Source: Streptomyces flaveolus (GTDB lineage: Bacteria > Actinomycetota > Actinomycetes > Streptomycetales > Streptomycetaceae). From it: a stretch of 64,000 nucleotides of DNA. A program made the position numbers and the translations under genes. The stretch is from positions 586,642 through 650,641 of the forward strand of contig NZ_BMRV01000003.1 of assembly GCF_014648815.1 (NCBI RefSeq), in the 5' to 3' direction. This document shows positions 41,409 through 50,610 of this stretch, in pieces; position 1 is the stretch's first letter; each line of letters opens with the position of its first letter. The notes under the pieces were generated by a model. That model did not search any database, was not told the origin of the DNA, and saw only the letters and a program-made list of their open reading frames with translations.

Positions 41409-42914
41409 TCAGCCGATCGTGCGCCGGGCGACAGCGAGGGTCAGCCGGCGCGGAGCGAGAGCGGCGGCACGTGCCGAGAGGCGGTTCGCCCATCCGGAGA
41501 CGATGCTCGCCGGGCCGTTGCGTCGCTCCAGGACGTCGAGCACGAGGTCGATGACCTGCGAGGGGGTCTGGAAGCGGCCGACGGCGAGGCCCTCCCCGCC
41601 CGCGACGTCGAAGAACTCCGTGCGGGTGGGGCCGGGACTGATGGCCAGCACACGCAGGCCGCTGCCGCGCGTCTCGGAAGCGATGGCTTCCGTGAGGGAC
41701 AGGACGTACGCCTTGGACGCGCCGTAGACCGCCATGCCCGGCGTCGGCTGGTAGGCCGCGGTGCTCGCCACGTTCAACAGGAACCCGCGCCCCGACGCGA
41801 GCAGACGCGGCAGGAGCAGACGGGTCAGCTCCGTCAACGCCGTCACGTTCACCGAGATCAGCGAGGAGATCCGCTCCGGGTCCTCGTCGACGAAGTCGTC
41901 GCCGAGGCCGAAACCCGCACAGTTCGCCAGGGAGTCCACGGTGATCCGGGCCGCGTCCAGGTCCGCGACGAGCCGTCCCGACGCTCCGGGGGCCGCCAGA
42001 TCGGAGGTGACGGCCTCGGCCCGGACGGCGTGGATCCTGGCCAGCTCGGCGGCTAGTCCGTCGAGCCGCTCACGACGACGGGCGACCAGGACCAGGTTCG
42101 CGCCCCGCGCGGCCAGCCGGCGGGCGAGCTCGGCGCCCAGACCGGAGCTGGCTCCGGTGACGAGTACGGTCGTCCCCCGGTAGGACAGCGGCCGTCGTCC
42201 GGTGGTCGTGGACGGTGTCCGGAGCGCCTCGACGAGCCTGGTGGCGAGGGCGGTGGCGGACTGGGGGTTCTGGCCCGTGTACAGGTTCCCGTCGACGACG
42301 ACGTACGGGCGCAGCGGCACGCGGCCCTTGTCGTACTGGACGCCGGCCTCGATCATGCGATCCTCGAGAAGCCACTTGGCCTTGCGGGAGAAGCGGTTGA
42401 GGCGTTCCTCGGTGTTCGACAGGCCCGTCATGCGTCGGCCGGCGAAGGGATTCGAGCCGTCGGGATCGCGCGCGGCGAGAATGGCCGCAGGGGCGTGGCA
42501 CAGCAGGGCGAGGGGCCGGCCGGAGGCCAGACGTCGGGTGAGCAGCTCCCCGGAGACCGGGTCGGCCGCGAGATCCTCCATCGGGGCGTGTCCGCCGGGA
42601 TAGAAGACGAGGTCGTACTGGGACTCGTCGACGCTGTCGAGGCCGACCGGGTGGTTCAGTTCGTCGGCGATCGAGTCCAGGTAGGCGCGGACCTTCTTGC
42701 GGGTGCCCGGCAGGCCGCCGGCCGGACCGAGGCTCAGTTCGTCGAGGGTGGGCGCGACGCCGCCGGGGGTCGCGACGGTGATGTCCCATCCGGCCTCGCG
42801 GAAGACGCGGTGGGGCTCGGCGACCTCCTCCGCCCAGTAGCCGGTGGGGTGAACGGTCCCGTCTGCCAGGGTCCACCCGTCGGCGGCGGAAACGACGAAC
42901 AGCACGCGGATCAT
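41409..42914 (-). CDS. Fused DJ-1/PfpI - SDR protein
   Basis: A 501-residue two-domain protein in one open frame. Residues 1-230 are a DJ-1/PfpI domain like that at 14.3 kb (MIRVLFVVSAADGWTL, FYPGGHAPMEDL, nucleophile in LLCHAPAAILAAR). Residues 245-501 are a short-chain dehydrogenase (TTVLVTGASSGLGAELARRL, LANCAGFGLG, Ser in NVASTAAYQPTP, YGASK). A linker TTTGRRPLS joins them. ATG 42914 follows GAGAGGAA. The pairing suggests a product of one active site used by the other, for example carbonyl detoxification, or a recent fusion of neighbours. Both domains keep their catalytic motifs. Confidence 0.88.
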   Translation of the reverse strand: MIRVLFVVSAADGWTLADGTVHPTGYWAEEVAEPHRVFREAGWDITVATPGGVAPTLDELSLGPAGGLPGTRKKVRAYLDSIADELNHPVGLDSVDESQYDLVFYPGGHAPMEDLAADPVSGELLTRRLASGRPLALLCHAPAAILAARDPDGSNPFAGRRMTGLSNTEERLNRFSRKAKWLLEDRMIEAGVQYDKGRVPLRPYVVVDGNLYTGQNPQSATALATRLVEALRTPSTTTGRRPLSYRGTTVLVTGASSGLGAELARRLAARGANLVLVARRRERLDGLAAELARIHAVRAEAVTSDLAAPGASGRLVADLDAARITVDSLANCAGFGLGDDFVDEDPERISSLISVNVTALTELTRLLLPRLLASGRGFLLNVASTAAYQPTPGMAVYGASKAYVLSLTEAIASETRGSGLRVLAISPGPTRTEFFDVAGGEGLAVGRFQTPSQVIDLVLDVLERRNGPASIVSGWANRLSARAAALAPRRLTLAVARRTIG

Positions 42915-43079
42915 GGGGTGTTCCTCTCGATGCGGTCTCGGCACACGTTCATGCGAACGACGTTCCCTGCGGCAACCCGCCGGTCGAGCTCGACCGCGTC
43001 ACCCCTCCCGGGCCGCGCCGAGCGCAGGACCGCCCGGCGCGGCACGCGTGCCAGGCCAGGCGGCTGACGGGAGGAGCCC

Positions 43080-44054
43080 TCAGTCGTCGTGGAGAGCCGT
43101 CCTGAGTGCGTCGACGGCGAGTTTGCGGGCGACGTTGGCGGCGCGGGTGTCGCGCAGGCTGTCCAGGAGGAGGAAGTCGTGGACCATGCCCGCGACCCGG
43201 ACGGACGTGACGTCGACGCCGGCCTCGCGGAGCTTGTTGGCGTACTGCTCACCCTCGTCGCGCAGTACGTCGGCCTCGTCGGTGATGACCAGGGTGGTGG
43301 GCAGCCCGCGGAGCTGGTCGAGGGAGGCCTGGAGCGGGGAGGCGTACACCTCGGCGCGCTGGGAGTCGTCGCTGGTGTAGGCGTCCCAGAACCACTTCAT
43401 GCCGTCGCGGGTGAGGTAGTAGCCCTCGGCGAACTGGAGATAGGACGGTGTGTCGAAGTCGGCGTTGGTCACCGGGTAGAGGAGAACCTGCGCCTTGAGG
43501 TCGATGCCGCCGCGTTCCTTGTTCATCAGCGCGAACACCGCGGACATGCAGCCACCGACCGACTCGCCGGTGACGGCGATGCGGGAGGTGTCCAGGCCGT
43601 GCTCCGCGCCGTGCTGATGGACCCACTGGCCCACGGCGTAGTTCTGTTCCACCTGGGTGGGGTACTTCGCTTCCGGCGCACGGTCGTAGACGGGGAAGAC
43701 GCCCGCCGCCCCGGCGCCCACGACGAGTTCGCGGAAGATCCGGTCGTGGGTCTTCTCGTCGCCGAGGACCCAGCCGGCGCCGTGGATGTAGACCACGACC
43801 GGCAGCGGCCCGGTGGCACCCTTGGGGCGGATGATTCGGGTGCGGACCGTGCCCCACTCGCCGGCGTCCACGTCGACCCACTCCTCGTCGACGTCGGGCC
43901 GGGGCACGCTCTGGTCGCTCTGGAGACCGAGCAGGATGTCGCGGCCCTTCTCCGGAGGGACCTCGTAGATCCGGGGGTGAGGGTCTGTGGCCTCGCACAG
44001 CTCCTTCGCGGCCGGTTCGAGGTACGGGGTGATCGGAGGGGGAAGATCGGTCAT
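43080..44054 (-). CDS. Alpha/beta hydrolase (HSL-type esterase)
   Basis: A 324-residue hydrolase. The oxyanion motif is VVVYIHGAGWVLGD (HGAGW, about residue 88), and the nucleophile elbow is GESVGGCMSA (about residue 163; the usual form is GDSAGG). The acid lies in TDEADVLRDEGEQYANKLRE and the His in VAGMVHDFLLLDSL. These fit the hormone-sensitive-lipase esterase family acting on short esters. ATG 44054 has GGAG 6 nt upstream. It is divergent from the decarboxylase-like gene at 44352, whose operator lies between. Confidence 0.88.
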   Translation of the reverse strand: MTDLPPPITPYLEPAAKELCEATDPHPRIYEVPPEKGRDILLGLQSDQSVPRPDVDEEWVDVDAGEWGTVRTRIIRPKGATGPLPVVVYIHGAGWVLGDEKTHDRIFRELVVGAGAAGVFPVYDRAPEAKYPTQVEQNYAVGQWVHQHGAEHGLDTSRIAVTGESVGGCMSAVFALMNKERGGIDLKAQVLLYPVTNADFDTPSYLQFAEGYYLTRDGMKWFWDAYTSDDSQRAEVYASPLQASLDQLRGLPTTLVITDEADVLRDEGEQYANKLREAGVDVTSVRVAGMVHDFLLLDSLRDTRAANVARKLAVDALRTALHDD

Positions 44055-44274
44055 GTCCACTCCATTCACGGACACACACGTGCCCTGCTCGCGTGGTCGA
44101 GGCAGACTGTGCTCGCGCCTGCCCAGCGCCTTCGTGCCGGGTTCCATGCTTCGCCTCCCCTATCCCTGCTGCAAAACCCGCCTTCCGGTCCCGCATGCAG
44201 GCGGTGACGGTCGCGCCGAAGATGGGAGTGCGAGGTCAGTTGCGCCCCCGACCGCGGCAGCGGACGCCACCACC

Positions 44275-44295
44275 GAAGTGAGCACCGCAAACATT
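44275..44295. promoter_or_regulatory. 21-bp operator upstream of decarboxylase copy 2
   Basis: Halves GAAGTGAGC and CGCAAACATT overlap the frame xAAGT-N11-ACATT: one mismatch in the outer left ATGT. It lies 56 bp before the ATG at 44352, between divergent genes. The weakest of the listed regulon sites, but its position before a paralogue of a target supports it. Confidence 0.5.
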
Positions 44296-44351
44296 TGGGT
44301 GTACGGTTGTTGGCAGTCGCTGAGACCGGGACAAGGATGTGAGCAGCCGCC

Positions 44352-45272
44352 ATGGACGACAGGCAGGCGTCGAAGGCCCAGGACACGGTCGAGGTCACTC
44401 TGGGTGAGCGCACCGTGCGCGTTCCGGCGGGTGGTCTGTTCGACCGGTACCGGATGCAGGCCGACCTCGATCAGGTGGCGAGGGATCCTCGCGTGGCCGG
44501 GGTCGAGTTCTTCAGGAACCAGCCCAAGGTGCAGGTGCAGTCGAACATCGGGTCGACCTTCACCCCGAACTTCTCCTACGCGATGTCGAACGCCCGGCTG
44601 ACGATGATCGCCCGCACCCGCGCCATACGGCGCCGGCTCCCGCGAGAGCTGGAGCCGCTGCAGATCGCACCCGGCTTCGGCCTGGTCTCCGTCATGCTCT
44701 TCCGCTACGACGTGGCCGACATCGACTTCTCCACCGAGGCCGCCGTCGGCATCGCCGTCAAGCCCGCCCGGTACGGCCGTCTCGGCGCCGTCGACCTCCT
44801 GGCGGCACTGAAGAACGACCACCTCGACTCGTACGTCCTCTCACTGCCGGTGAACACCGACATCGCCCAGGTGCGTGGCCACGACGGGTACGGCTTCCCG
44901 AAGTGGGTGACCGAGATCGCCATCGACATCGACGACCGCACGACCTTCGGGCGGATCACCAACGATGCGGGCGGGACCGACCTCGAGCTGAGGGCGCCGA
45001 CGCCTCGGCAGACGAAGCACCGCAGCGGGACCGCGGTGTCCTCCCTGAACTCCTACACCGAGTTCGGCGGTGGCTGGCACACGACGTTCAGCCAGACAAA
45101 CGCCCTGTCCTCCGGGACGCAGATGTTTCCCCGCGACATCGACCTCACGCTCGGCGAGGGGCGCCTGTCGGACGACCTCCGTTCCCTGAGCCCGGTGCGC
45201 AACCTGCGCCTGGACGTCATGACGACCGGACAGCTCGCCCTGCACATGCCCACCGTCATCTCCATCGGCTGA
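44352..45272 (+). CDS. Acetoacetate decarboxylase-family protein, copy 2
   Basis: A 306-residue paralogue of the protein at 9852-10772, with the same landmarks: GGLFDRYRMQADLD, FTPNFSYAMSNARLTM, DFSTEAAVGIAVKP and HDGYGFPKWVTE. The Schiff-base-type Lys is at about residue 184, again followed by Trp and not Lys. The two are clearly related along the whole length. ATG 44352 has only a distant AAGGAT. A gutted aldehyde dehydrogenase gene follows at 45415, mirroring the order of copy 1, so the pair seems to be a duplicated module. Confidence 0.87.
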   Translation: MDDRQASKAQDTVEVTLGERTVRVPAGGLFDRYRMQADLDQVARDPRVAGVEFFRNQPKVQVQSNIGSTFTPNFSYAMSNARLTMIARTRAIRRRLPRELEPLQIAPGFGLVSVMLFRYDVADIDFSTEAAVGIAVKPARYGRLGAVDLLAALKNDHLDSYVLSLPVNTDIAQVRGHDGYGFPKWVTEIAIDIDDRTTFGRITNDAGGTDLELRAPTPRQTKHRSGTAVSSLNSYTEFGGGWHTTFSQTNALSSGTQMFPRDIDLTLGEGRLSDDLRSLSPVRNLRLDVMTTGQLALHMPTVISIG

Positions 45273-45414
45273 CCTTGTCCGCCGCATCGAGTCGACAGCC
45301 GACAGCCGATAGTCGCAGGGTCACCCGTCCGGGCCGGATCGCCGTCGGCGGACGGCTGCGTCCGGTTCCTCTCGCCGACTCCCCGACTCCCTGACTCATC
45401 GGAAGGGCAAGGGC

Positions 45415-46049
45415 ATGACTACGACCTCCTCCATCCACCGCAGCACACCGCGCATCGACTCCCGCCGCCTGGAGGCCCTGGCCCGACGCGTGCAGGTCGC
45501 CGATCCCACGTCCACCCAGGGCGTCACCAACGCCATGACGGGTGACGTGCTCGGAACCGTCCCCCACGGCACGCCGGAGGACATCGTGGCCGCGGCCAAG
45601 CGGGCCCGCAGCGACCAGAAGGCGACGACATCATGGAGGTGTACGCGCACGAGACCTTCGGGCCCGTCGCCTCCGTGTACCGCGTCGCCGACGAGAACGA
45701 GGCCGTCGCCAGGGCCAACGACAGCGAGTACGGCCCGAACTTCAGCGTGTGGACCTCCGACGAGCGCCGCGGACGGCGGGTCGCGGCGCGACTGCAGGCC
45801 GGAACCATCAACGTCAACGACGCCTACGCCGCGGCGTGGGGCTCGGTCGACGCACCCATGGGAGGCATGAAGGCCTCTGGCCTTGGCCGTCGTCACGGCG
45901 AGCACGGCATCTTGAAGTACACCGACTCCCAGACCGTCGCCGTCGAGCGCGTGATTCCCGTCGGAGCACCCGATGGGGTGGACCCCGTCTACGCCCGCGT
46001 CGTTTCCGCGGGCCTGAAGATCCTCAAGCGTCTTCCGGGCATCAAGTAA
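45415..46049 (+). pseudogene. Aldehyde dehydrogenase with large internal deletion
   Basis: The first 60 or so codons (RLEALARRVQVADPTSTQGV, TGDVLGTVPHGTPEDIVAAA) are the N-terminus of a succinate-semialdehyde-type dehydrogenase. At about 45620 it jumps, with a frame change, to the last 138 residues (EVYAHETFGPVASVYRVADE, AAWGSVDAPMGGMKASGLGR). About 300 central residues, including cofactor site, catalytic Glu and Cys, are missing. An ATG at 45633 could still start the C-terminal piece. Closest relative in the window is the dehydrogenase at 8241-9836. Confidence 0.85.
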
Positions 46050-46063
46050 GACACGAAAGAGTG

Positions 46064-46990
46064 ATGAATTCCATGCATACCGTCCTGGGCGCCAACGGGC
46101 CGATCGGCGAAGAGCTCACTCGTGAGCTGTACCGCAACTTCACGCACGACATCCGGCTGGTCAGTCGCAACCCCAAGAAGATCCACGACGCCGATCAGCT
46201 CGTCAAGGCGGACCTGACCGACCCCGAGGCCACGGACCGGGCCGTCGAGGGCAGCGAGGTCGCTTACCTCACCGTGGGCCTGCCCATGGACTCGCAGCTG
46301 TGGGAGCAGCAGTTCCCCGCCATGATGCGCAACGTCATCGACGCCTGCGCGAAGTACGGCACCAAGCTCGTGTTCTTCGACAACACGTACATGTACCCGG
46401 GGACGACCACCCCGCAGACCGAGTCGACCGGTTTCGTACCGAACGGCCGCAAGGGCCGGGTGCGCGCGCAGATCGCGACGATGCTGTTGGACGCGATGAG
46501 CGCCGGATCCGTCGACGCGGTCATCTGCCGCGCGCCGGAGTTCTACGGCCCCGGCAAGACCAAGAGTCTGACCAACTCGCTCGTCTTCGACCGGATCAAG
46601 GCGGGCAAGCGGCCTTTCGTCCCCGTCAGTGCGAAGACCGTCCGGTCCCTCATCTGGACGCCGGACGCCAGCCGGGCCATGGCCCTGATCGGCAACACCC
46701 CGGACGCCTACGGCCAGACCTGGCACCTGCCCATCGACCCGCACCGCCTGACCTACGCCGAGATGATCCAAGTCGCAGCGCAGATCACCGGTCGCCGGAT
46801 CCGGTACACCGTGCTGCCGCTGGCCGTGTTCACCGTCGGCGGGCGCTTCGTCGGGCCGCTCGGAGAGGTCAAGGAGCTGCTGCCTCGCTACCGCGGTGAC
46901 AACATCTTCGACGTCTCGAAGTTCACGACGCGTTTCCCCGACTTCAGCGTCACCTCCTACGAGGAGGGCATCGCCAAGATCCTCGGCTGA
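46064..46990 (+). CDS. NmrA/NAD(P)-binding Rossmann protein
   Basis: A 308-residue extended-SDR/NmrA type protein. It shows HTVLGANGPIGEELTRELYR (nucleotide site), AYLTVGLPMDSQLWEQQFPA, FFDNTYMYPGTTTP, AVICRAPEFYGPGKTKSLTN and WHLPIDPHRLTYAEMIQVAA. An epimerase/reductase on an unknown substrate is likely; YMYPG occupies the place of the YxxxK region. ATG 46064 or 46073. It follows the deleted aldehyde dehydrogenase by 14 bp, so it was probably the third gene of that unit. Confidence 0.85.
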   Translation: MNSMHTVLGANGPIGEELTRELYRNFTHDIRLVSRNPKKIHDADQLVKADLTDPEATDRAVEGSEVAYLTVGLPMDSQLWEQQFPAMMRNVIDACAKYGTKLVFFDNTYMYPGTTTPQTESTGFVPNGRKGRVRAQIATMLLDAMSAGSVDAVICRAPEFYGPGKTKSLTNSLVFDRIKAGKRPFVPVSAKTVRSLIWTPDASRAMALIGNTPDAYGQTWHLPIDPHRLTYAEMIQVAAQITGRRIRYTVLPLAVFTVGGRFVGPLGEVKELLPRYRGDNIFDVSKFTTRFPDFSVTSYEEGIAKILG

Positions 46991-47715
46991 GCTCCTCCTC
47001 GCTCCCGCCGGCTCCAGCGACACCGGACCGGCGGGACACCTTCTGCGACCCTGTGCGCCTACGCCGTGGTGGCGCGCGCTTTCGGCGGAGAGGTAGGGGG
47101 CCGGGTCGAAAGAGTCGTTCCGGCGGCCGGCCCCCGCCGTGCCCACCCCGACGGCGACGACTGACGGGCACGCTCCACACACCGCCGCTACTGACCGCGG
47201 TCGCCCACCATCAGAACCCTTTCGCCCGCGACCCGGACCGGCGGGAGAGATAAGCCCCGCTGCCAGCGCCCGGCCCCCGGGGCGGGCACGCTCGCGCTGC
47301 CTGCCGCCTCCGGGGCCGCCGCGTACGGGCTGATTGCCGGCTAAGCCTCCGGCCCGTCACGGTCCTCATTGCGGAACCCCCGCCTCCCCGCCTCGGGATG
47401 CGGGTGCCCGGCCGAGCGTTATGGCCGCCGCCGCGGACTCCTGTACCACCGTCGTCAAGCAGGGCGTCTTCGTCTCCGGGCCGTTCACCGTCCGGAGCCC
47501 CATCACGGACCACCTCGACTTCGTCACCCTCGCCCCGCTTTCGCCCTCAGCGCCTGCAGGCGAGCTGAGCGAGACCATCGGGCCCCGGCGCCTGCGCCGC
47601 ACCCAGGAAGGCGCTGGACGCACTGACCGGGAACCCCCGGTCACCGTCTGACCGAACTCCGGCCCGGGCCTCCATCCGCTCCGAGCTGGACGGCATGGCG
47701 AGGGGACAGCCTGCT
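46991..47715. other. Intergenic, no supported gene
   Basis: This 725-bp stretch has only short open frames of biased composition. One plus-strand piece near 47430-47560 (ADSCTTVVKQGVFVSGPFTV) reads somewhat like protein but has no start, site or recognised family. It is probably decayed sequence. Confidence 0.5.
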
Positions 47716-48564
47716 TCAACCGGTACGCAGAACGCGCTCCAGTGGTGTGGCGGGGTGACCGGTCAGGTCGTCGATGGCAGTGGTCACGGTGGCGAGGGAG
47801 CCGTCGGCGATCGCGGTGTAGGTGGAGACCCACGCGTCGAGCTGCCAGCGGGGGACACCGTGGCCAGCCCGGGAGGCGTACGCGTCCTCGACCGTCTCCG
47901 GCACATAGGAGACGGGCCGCCCGGTGACCGTGCTGATCGTGGAGGCCACTTCAGTCATGGTGAGCGCCTCGGGCCCTGTCAGCTCGTAGACATGACCCGC
48001 ATGCGGGGTCGGCTCGCGCAGTACCGCGACGGCGGCGTCGGCGATGTCGTCCTGGGCGACCACGGCGGCCCGCCCGTCATCGGCGGGGCCGCGAATGACG
48101 CCGTCTTCGCCCACGAGGGCGGGCATGAAGTCGGCGTAGAGATTGTCGCGCAGGAAGGTGAAGGGCAGCCCGCTGGCGCGGATGTGCTGTTCGGTGTGCC
48201 AATGGTCACGCGCCAGGGTGAAGGTTGCGTCCGGTGCTGCTCCGTAGAAGGAGATGTACACCAGGTGCGCGACGCCGGCCCGGGCCGCGGCGTCGATGAA
48301 GGTCCGGTGCTGCTGAAGGCGGTCGGGGGTCTCCGAGGCGGAGACCATCAGGACGCGGTCCGTGCTGCGCAGACCCCGCAGGACGGCGTCGTGATCGGCG
48401 TAGTCGCCGGGTACCGCGGTGGCGCCCGGCAGCTGGGGCGCACGGGCAGGGGTGCGGGCCAGGAGGGTCTGCGCGATCCCCGCGTCAGCCAGTCGGCGGG
48501 CGATGCGTCCGCCCAGGCGGCCGGAGGCACCGGTAACGGCGAAGGTGGCCTCGGTGGGAGCCAT
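47716..48564 (-). CDS. NmrA/QorB-like NAD(P)-binding oxidoreductase
   Basis: A 282-residue protein. ATFAVTGASGRLGGRIARRL, LLARTPARAPQLPGATAVPG, STDRVLMVSASETPDRLQQH, HLVYISFYGAAPDATFTLAR and RDNLYADFMPALVGEDGVIR match atypical SDRs such as QorB (NADPH:quinone reductase) or regulators of the NmrA type. The Tyr of the classical SDR active site is absent, as usual in this group. Length is normal. ATG 48564 is 10 nt after AAGGAGAACC, giving a good start. Confidence 0.87.
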   Translation of the reverse strand: MAPTEATFAVTGASGRLGGRIARRLADAGIAQTLLARTPARAPQLPGATAVPGDYADHDAVLRGLRSTDRVLMVSASETPDRLQQHRTFIDAAARAGVAHLVYISFYGAAPDATFTLARDHWHTEQHIRASGLPFTFLRDNLYADFMPALVGEDGVIRGPADDGRAAVVAQDDIADAAVAVLREPTPHAGHVYELTGPEALTMTEVASTISTVTGRPVSYVPETVEDAYASRAGHGVPRWQLDAWVSTYTAIADGSLATVTTAIDDLTGHPATPLERVLRTG

Positions 48565-48578
48565 CGTGGTTCTCCTTG

Positions 48579-48805
48579 CTACTGGTTGGGCGACTGCGGG
48601 CGGGCGAGCGGGGAGATCACCCGGTCCGCGGAGAGAGCGATGGACAGGGCACGGCCGGCGAGCTGCTGAGGGACCTCCGGATACCCGTCGTTGATCCCTA
48701 TCAGACGCGTGTGGGGGCGGCTCTGTGCGACGCGCTCGGCGGACAGGCGAATGACACCGGGGGTGTGGAAACCGGCGCCGATCTCCAGGACGAGATGTGC
48801 TGTCT
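48579..48805 (-). pseudogene. C-terminal remnant of a SIR2-like protein
   Basis: About 73 residues remain: HLVLEIGAGFHTPGVIRLSA, RLIGINDGYPEVPQQLAGRA and a TAG at 48579. These match the C-terminal part of SIR2-type NAD-dependent deacetylase-like proteins (nucleotide-binding GxGFNTPxxIR pattern). The N-terminal Rossmann and zinc parts are missing. From 48805 to 49254 the plus-strand pieces give no recognisable family. Confidence 0.5.
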
Positions 48806-49254
48806 CACGACATGGCTTCCTCGCTGTCGGCTTGGCGGGCGTAGGACGTGAGGCGGTCGGCGAGACGCTGACGCTGCGCCATGAGTACGGCAACAGACGC
48901 TTCTTCACCGCCCGCGGCTATACCAGCCTGCCCCGCCCGGCCGTCGACTTCCCGCCCACCGGATTGTTCACCGACCACGACCCCGCCTGGAGTACGCCAT
49001 CAAGCGCCTCACCCCCACTGCCGGCTTCACCCGCCGACGCGGCTACACCATCCTCACTGGCTTCCTGGACCGACCCCGTCCCCGGCCATGGCCCCGCCCC
49101 CGCGGCGCCGCACCTCTACCACCGCACTGCAGCCCCCCGTGCGCCCGGCGCCTGCTGGTGCCGGACGAGTTGTGGGGCCGGGGCAGACGCAGAGCACAGA
49201 GACAGGGTTCCGGACGACTGCTGATGCGGCCACGGACGGATGGCGGGCCGGTTG

Positions 49255-49704
49255 TCAGTTCGGGGCGATGGGGCCGCGGTAGGGGAGAGTCTGGCTGTAG
49301 ACGACACTCGTGGTGGTGCTGCCGAAGCCGGCGAGTTCGTCCATGAGGGTCTCCAGGTGTTCCATGGAGGTCGCGGCCACCTTCAGGGTGTAGCAGTCGT
49401 CTCCGGTGGTGCGCAGGCACTCCAGGATCTCGCGGCGTTCAGCGAGGAGACGGCGCAGCGGTTCGTGGCGGTTGCCCGGATATTTGAGGCGGACAACCGC
49501 GAGGACGGGGTAGCCGACCTTGGCCAGGTCGATCTCGGCACGGTAGCCCGTGATGATGCCCAACGCCTCCAGATTGCGGACGCGTTCGGTGGTGGCCGAT
49601 GGGCTGAGGTTCACGCGGCGGCCCAGTTCGCTGAGGGAGATGCGGGCCTCCCGCTGCAACTGTTCAAGGATCGCCCAGTCGACGTTGTCAAGATTCCCGG
49701 CCAT
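49255..49704 (-). CDS. Lrp/AsnC-family regulator
   Basis: A 149-residue regulator. The N-terminal HTH (LDNVDWAILEQLQREARISL, SELGRRVNLSPSATTERVRN) is followed by the ligand/oligomer domain (YPVLAVVRLKYPGNRHEPLR, GDDCYTLKVAATSMEHLETL). Full family length. It is divergent from the broken LLM gene at 49798 with about 90 bp between, so that gene (and the deaminase) would be its natural local target. Ligand unknown. Confidence 0.92.
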   Translation of the reverse strand: MAGNLDNVDWAILEQLQREARISLSELGRRVNLSPSATTERVRNLEALGIITGYRAEIDLAKVGYPVLAVVRLKYPGNRHEPLRRLLAERREILECLRTTGDDCYTLKVAATSMEHLETLMDELAGFGSTTTSVVYSQTLPYRGPIAPN

Positions 49705-49797
49705 GCAGCGAAAGTACCAACAAAATCACGGAGAAGCAGCAGCTATCCAGGGAGCTTTCGGTTCCGCGAGCCGTGATCACCGCAATAGCCTCGGGCC

Positions 49798-50610
49798 ATG
49801 CAACTCGGCGTCAATGTAACGAATTTCGGCCCCGGGACCGATCCCGGCATCCTGCGTGAATGGGCGCGGCTCGCGGAGGGCCTCGGCTTCGGCGCCCTCA
49901 TGGTGTCGGATCATGTGGCCATCACCCCGGACGTGGCCGAGCGATACCCGGAGCCGTTCTACGAGCCGTTCACCACCCTGTCGTGGCTGGCCGCTCTCAC
50001 CACCACGGTGCGGCTGGGCACGACCGTGCTCGTCCTGCCGTACCGGCATCCCCTGCTGGTGGCCCGCATGACCGCCAACCTCCACCAACTCAGCGGTGGT
50101 CGCTTCGTCCTCGGGGCGGGCGTCGGCTGGGCCCGGCAGGAATTCGAGGCGCTGGGCGTGCCTTTCACCGCGCGTGGCCGACTGACCGACGAGTGTCTCG
50201 GCATCCTCCGGTAAGCCTGGGACGCGGGCCACCAGGAGGGCCACGTTCCTGTCTGGATCGGCGGCCACAGCGAGGCGGCCCTGCGGCGCGCCGCGAGGTT
50301 CGGTGACGCCTGGCACCCGCTGCGGCTCTCCCTCCCCCAGATGCGCGCGATCCTGCGACGGCACACGCTGCCGGGGTTCGCGCCCCGCATCGCCCTGCGC
50401 GTCACCAGCGCACCGGTCGACGCCTGCGACCGGCCCGCCGGCGTGGGCACCGTCGAACAGATCCTCGACGACCTCGACCAGTTGCGCCTGCTGGGCGCGG
50501 ACACCGTCGTACTCGACCCCTACCAGGCAGACCCGGAAGAGACCCGCCGGCCCGACGCGGCATGGCGGGCACTGACCACCGTGGCCACCCACTGGAGCAC
50601 TCGAACATGA
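49798..50610 (+). pseudogene. LLM-class (F420-dependent) oxidoreductase with in-frame stop
   Basis: The frame starts well (MQLGVNVTNFGPGTDPGILR, GALMVSDHVAITPDVAERYP, GARFVLGAG-type GRFVLGAGVGWARQEFEALG). It hits TAA at 50212 after RLTDECLGILR and then continues in the same frame as VPVWIGGHSEAALRRAARFG to the TGA at 50608. The usual stretch between LGILR and the VPVWIGG motif is mostly missing (about 30 residues). So the gene has both a stop and an internal deletion. Its last codons overlap the start of the deaminase. Confidence 0.8.

Noticed and set aside
47334..47651. A 105-codon plus-strand frame
   Set aside because: Low-complexity composition outside a short central piece, no start signals, overlaps an equally open minus-strand frame.
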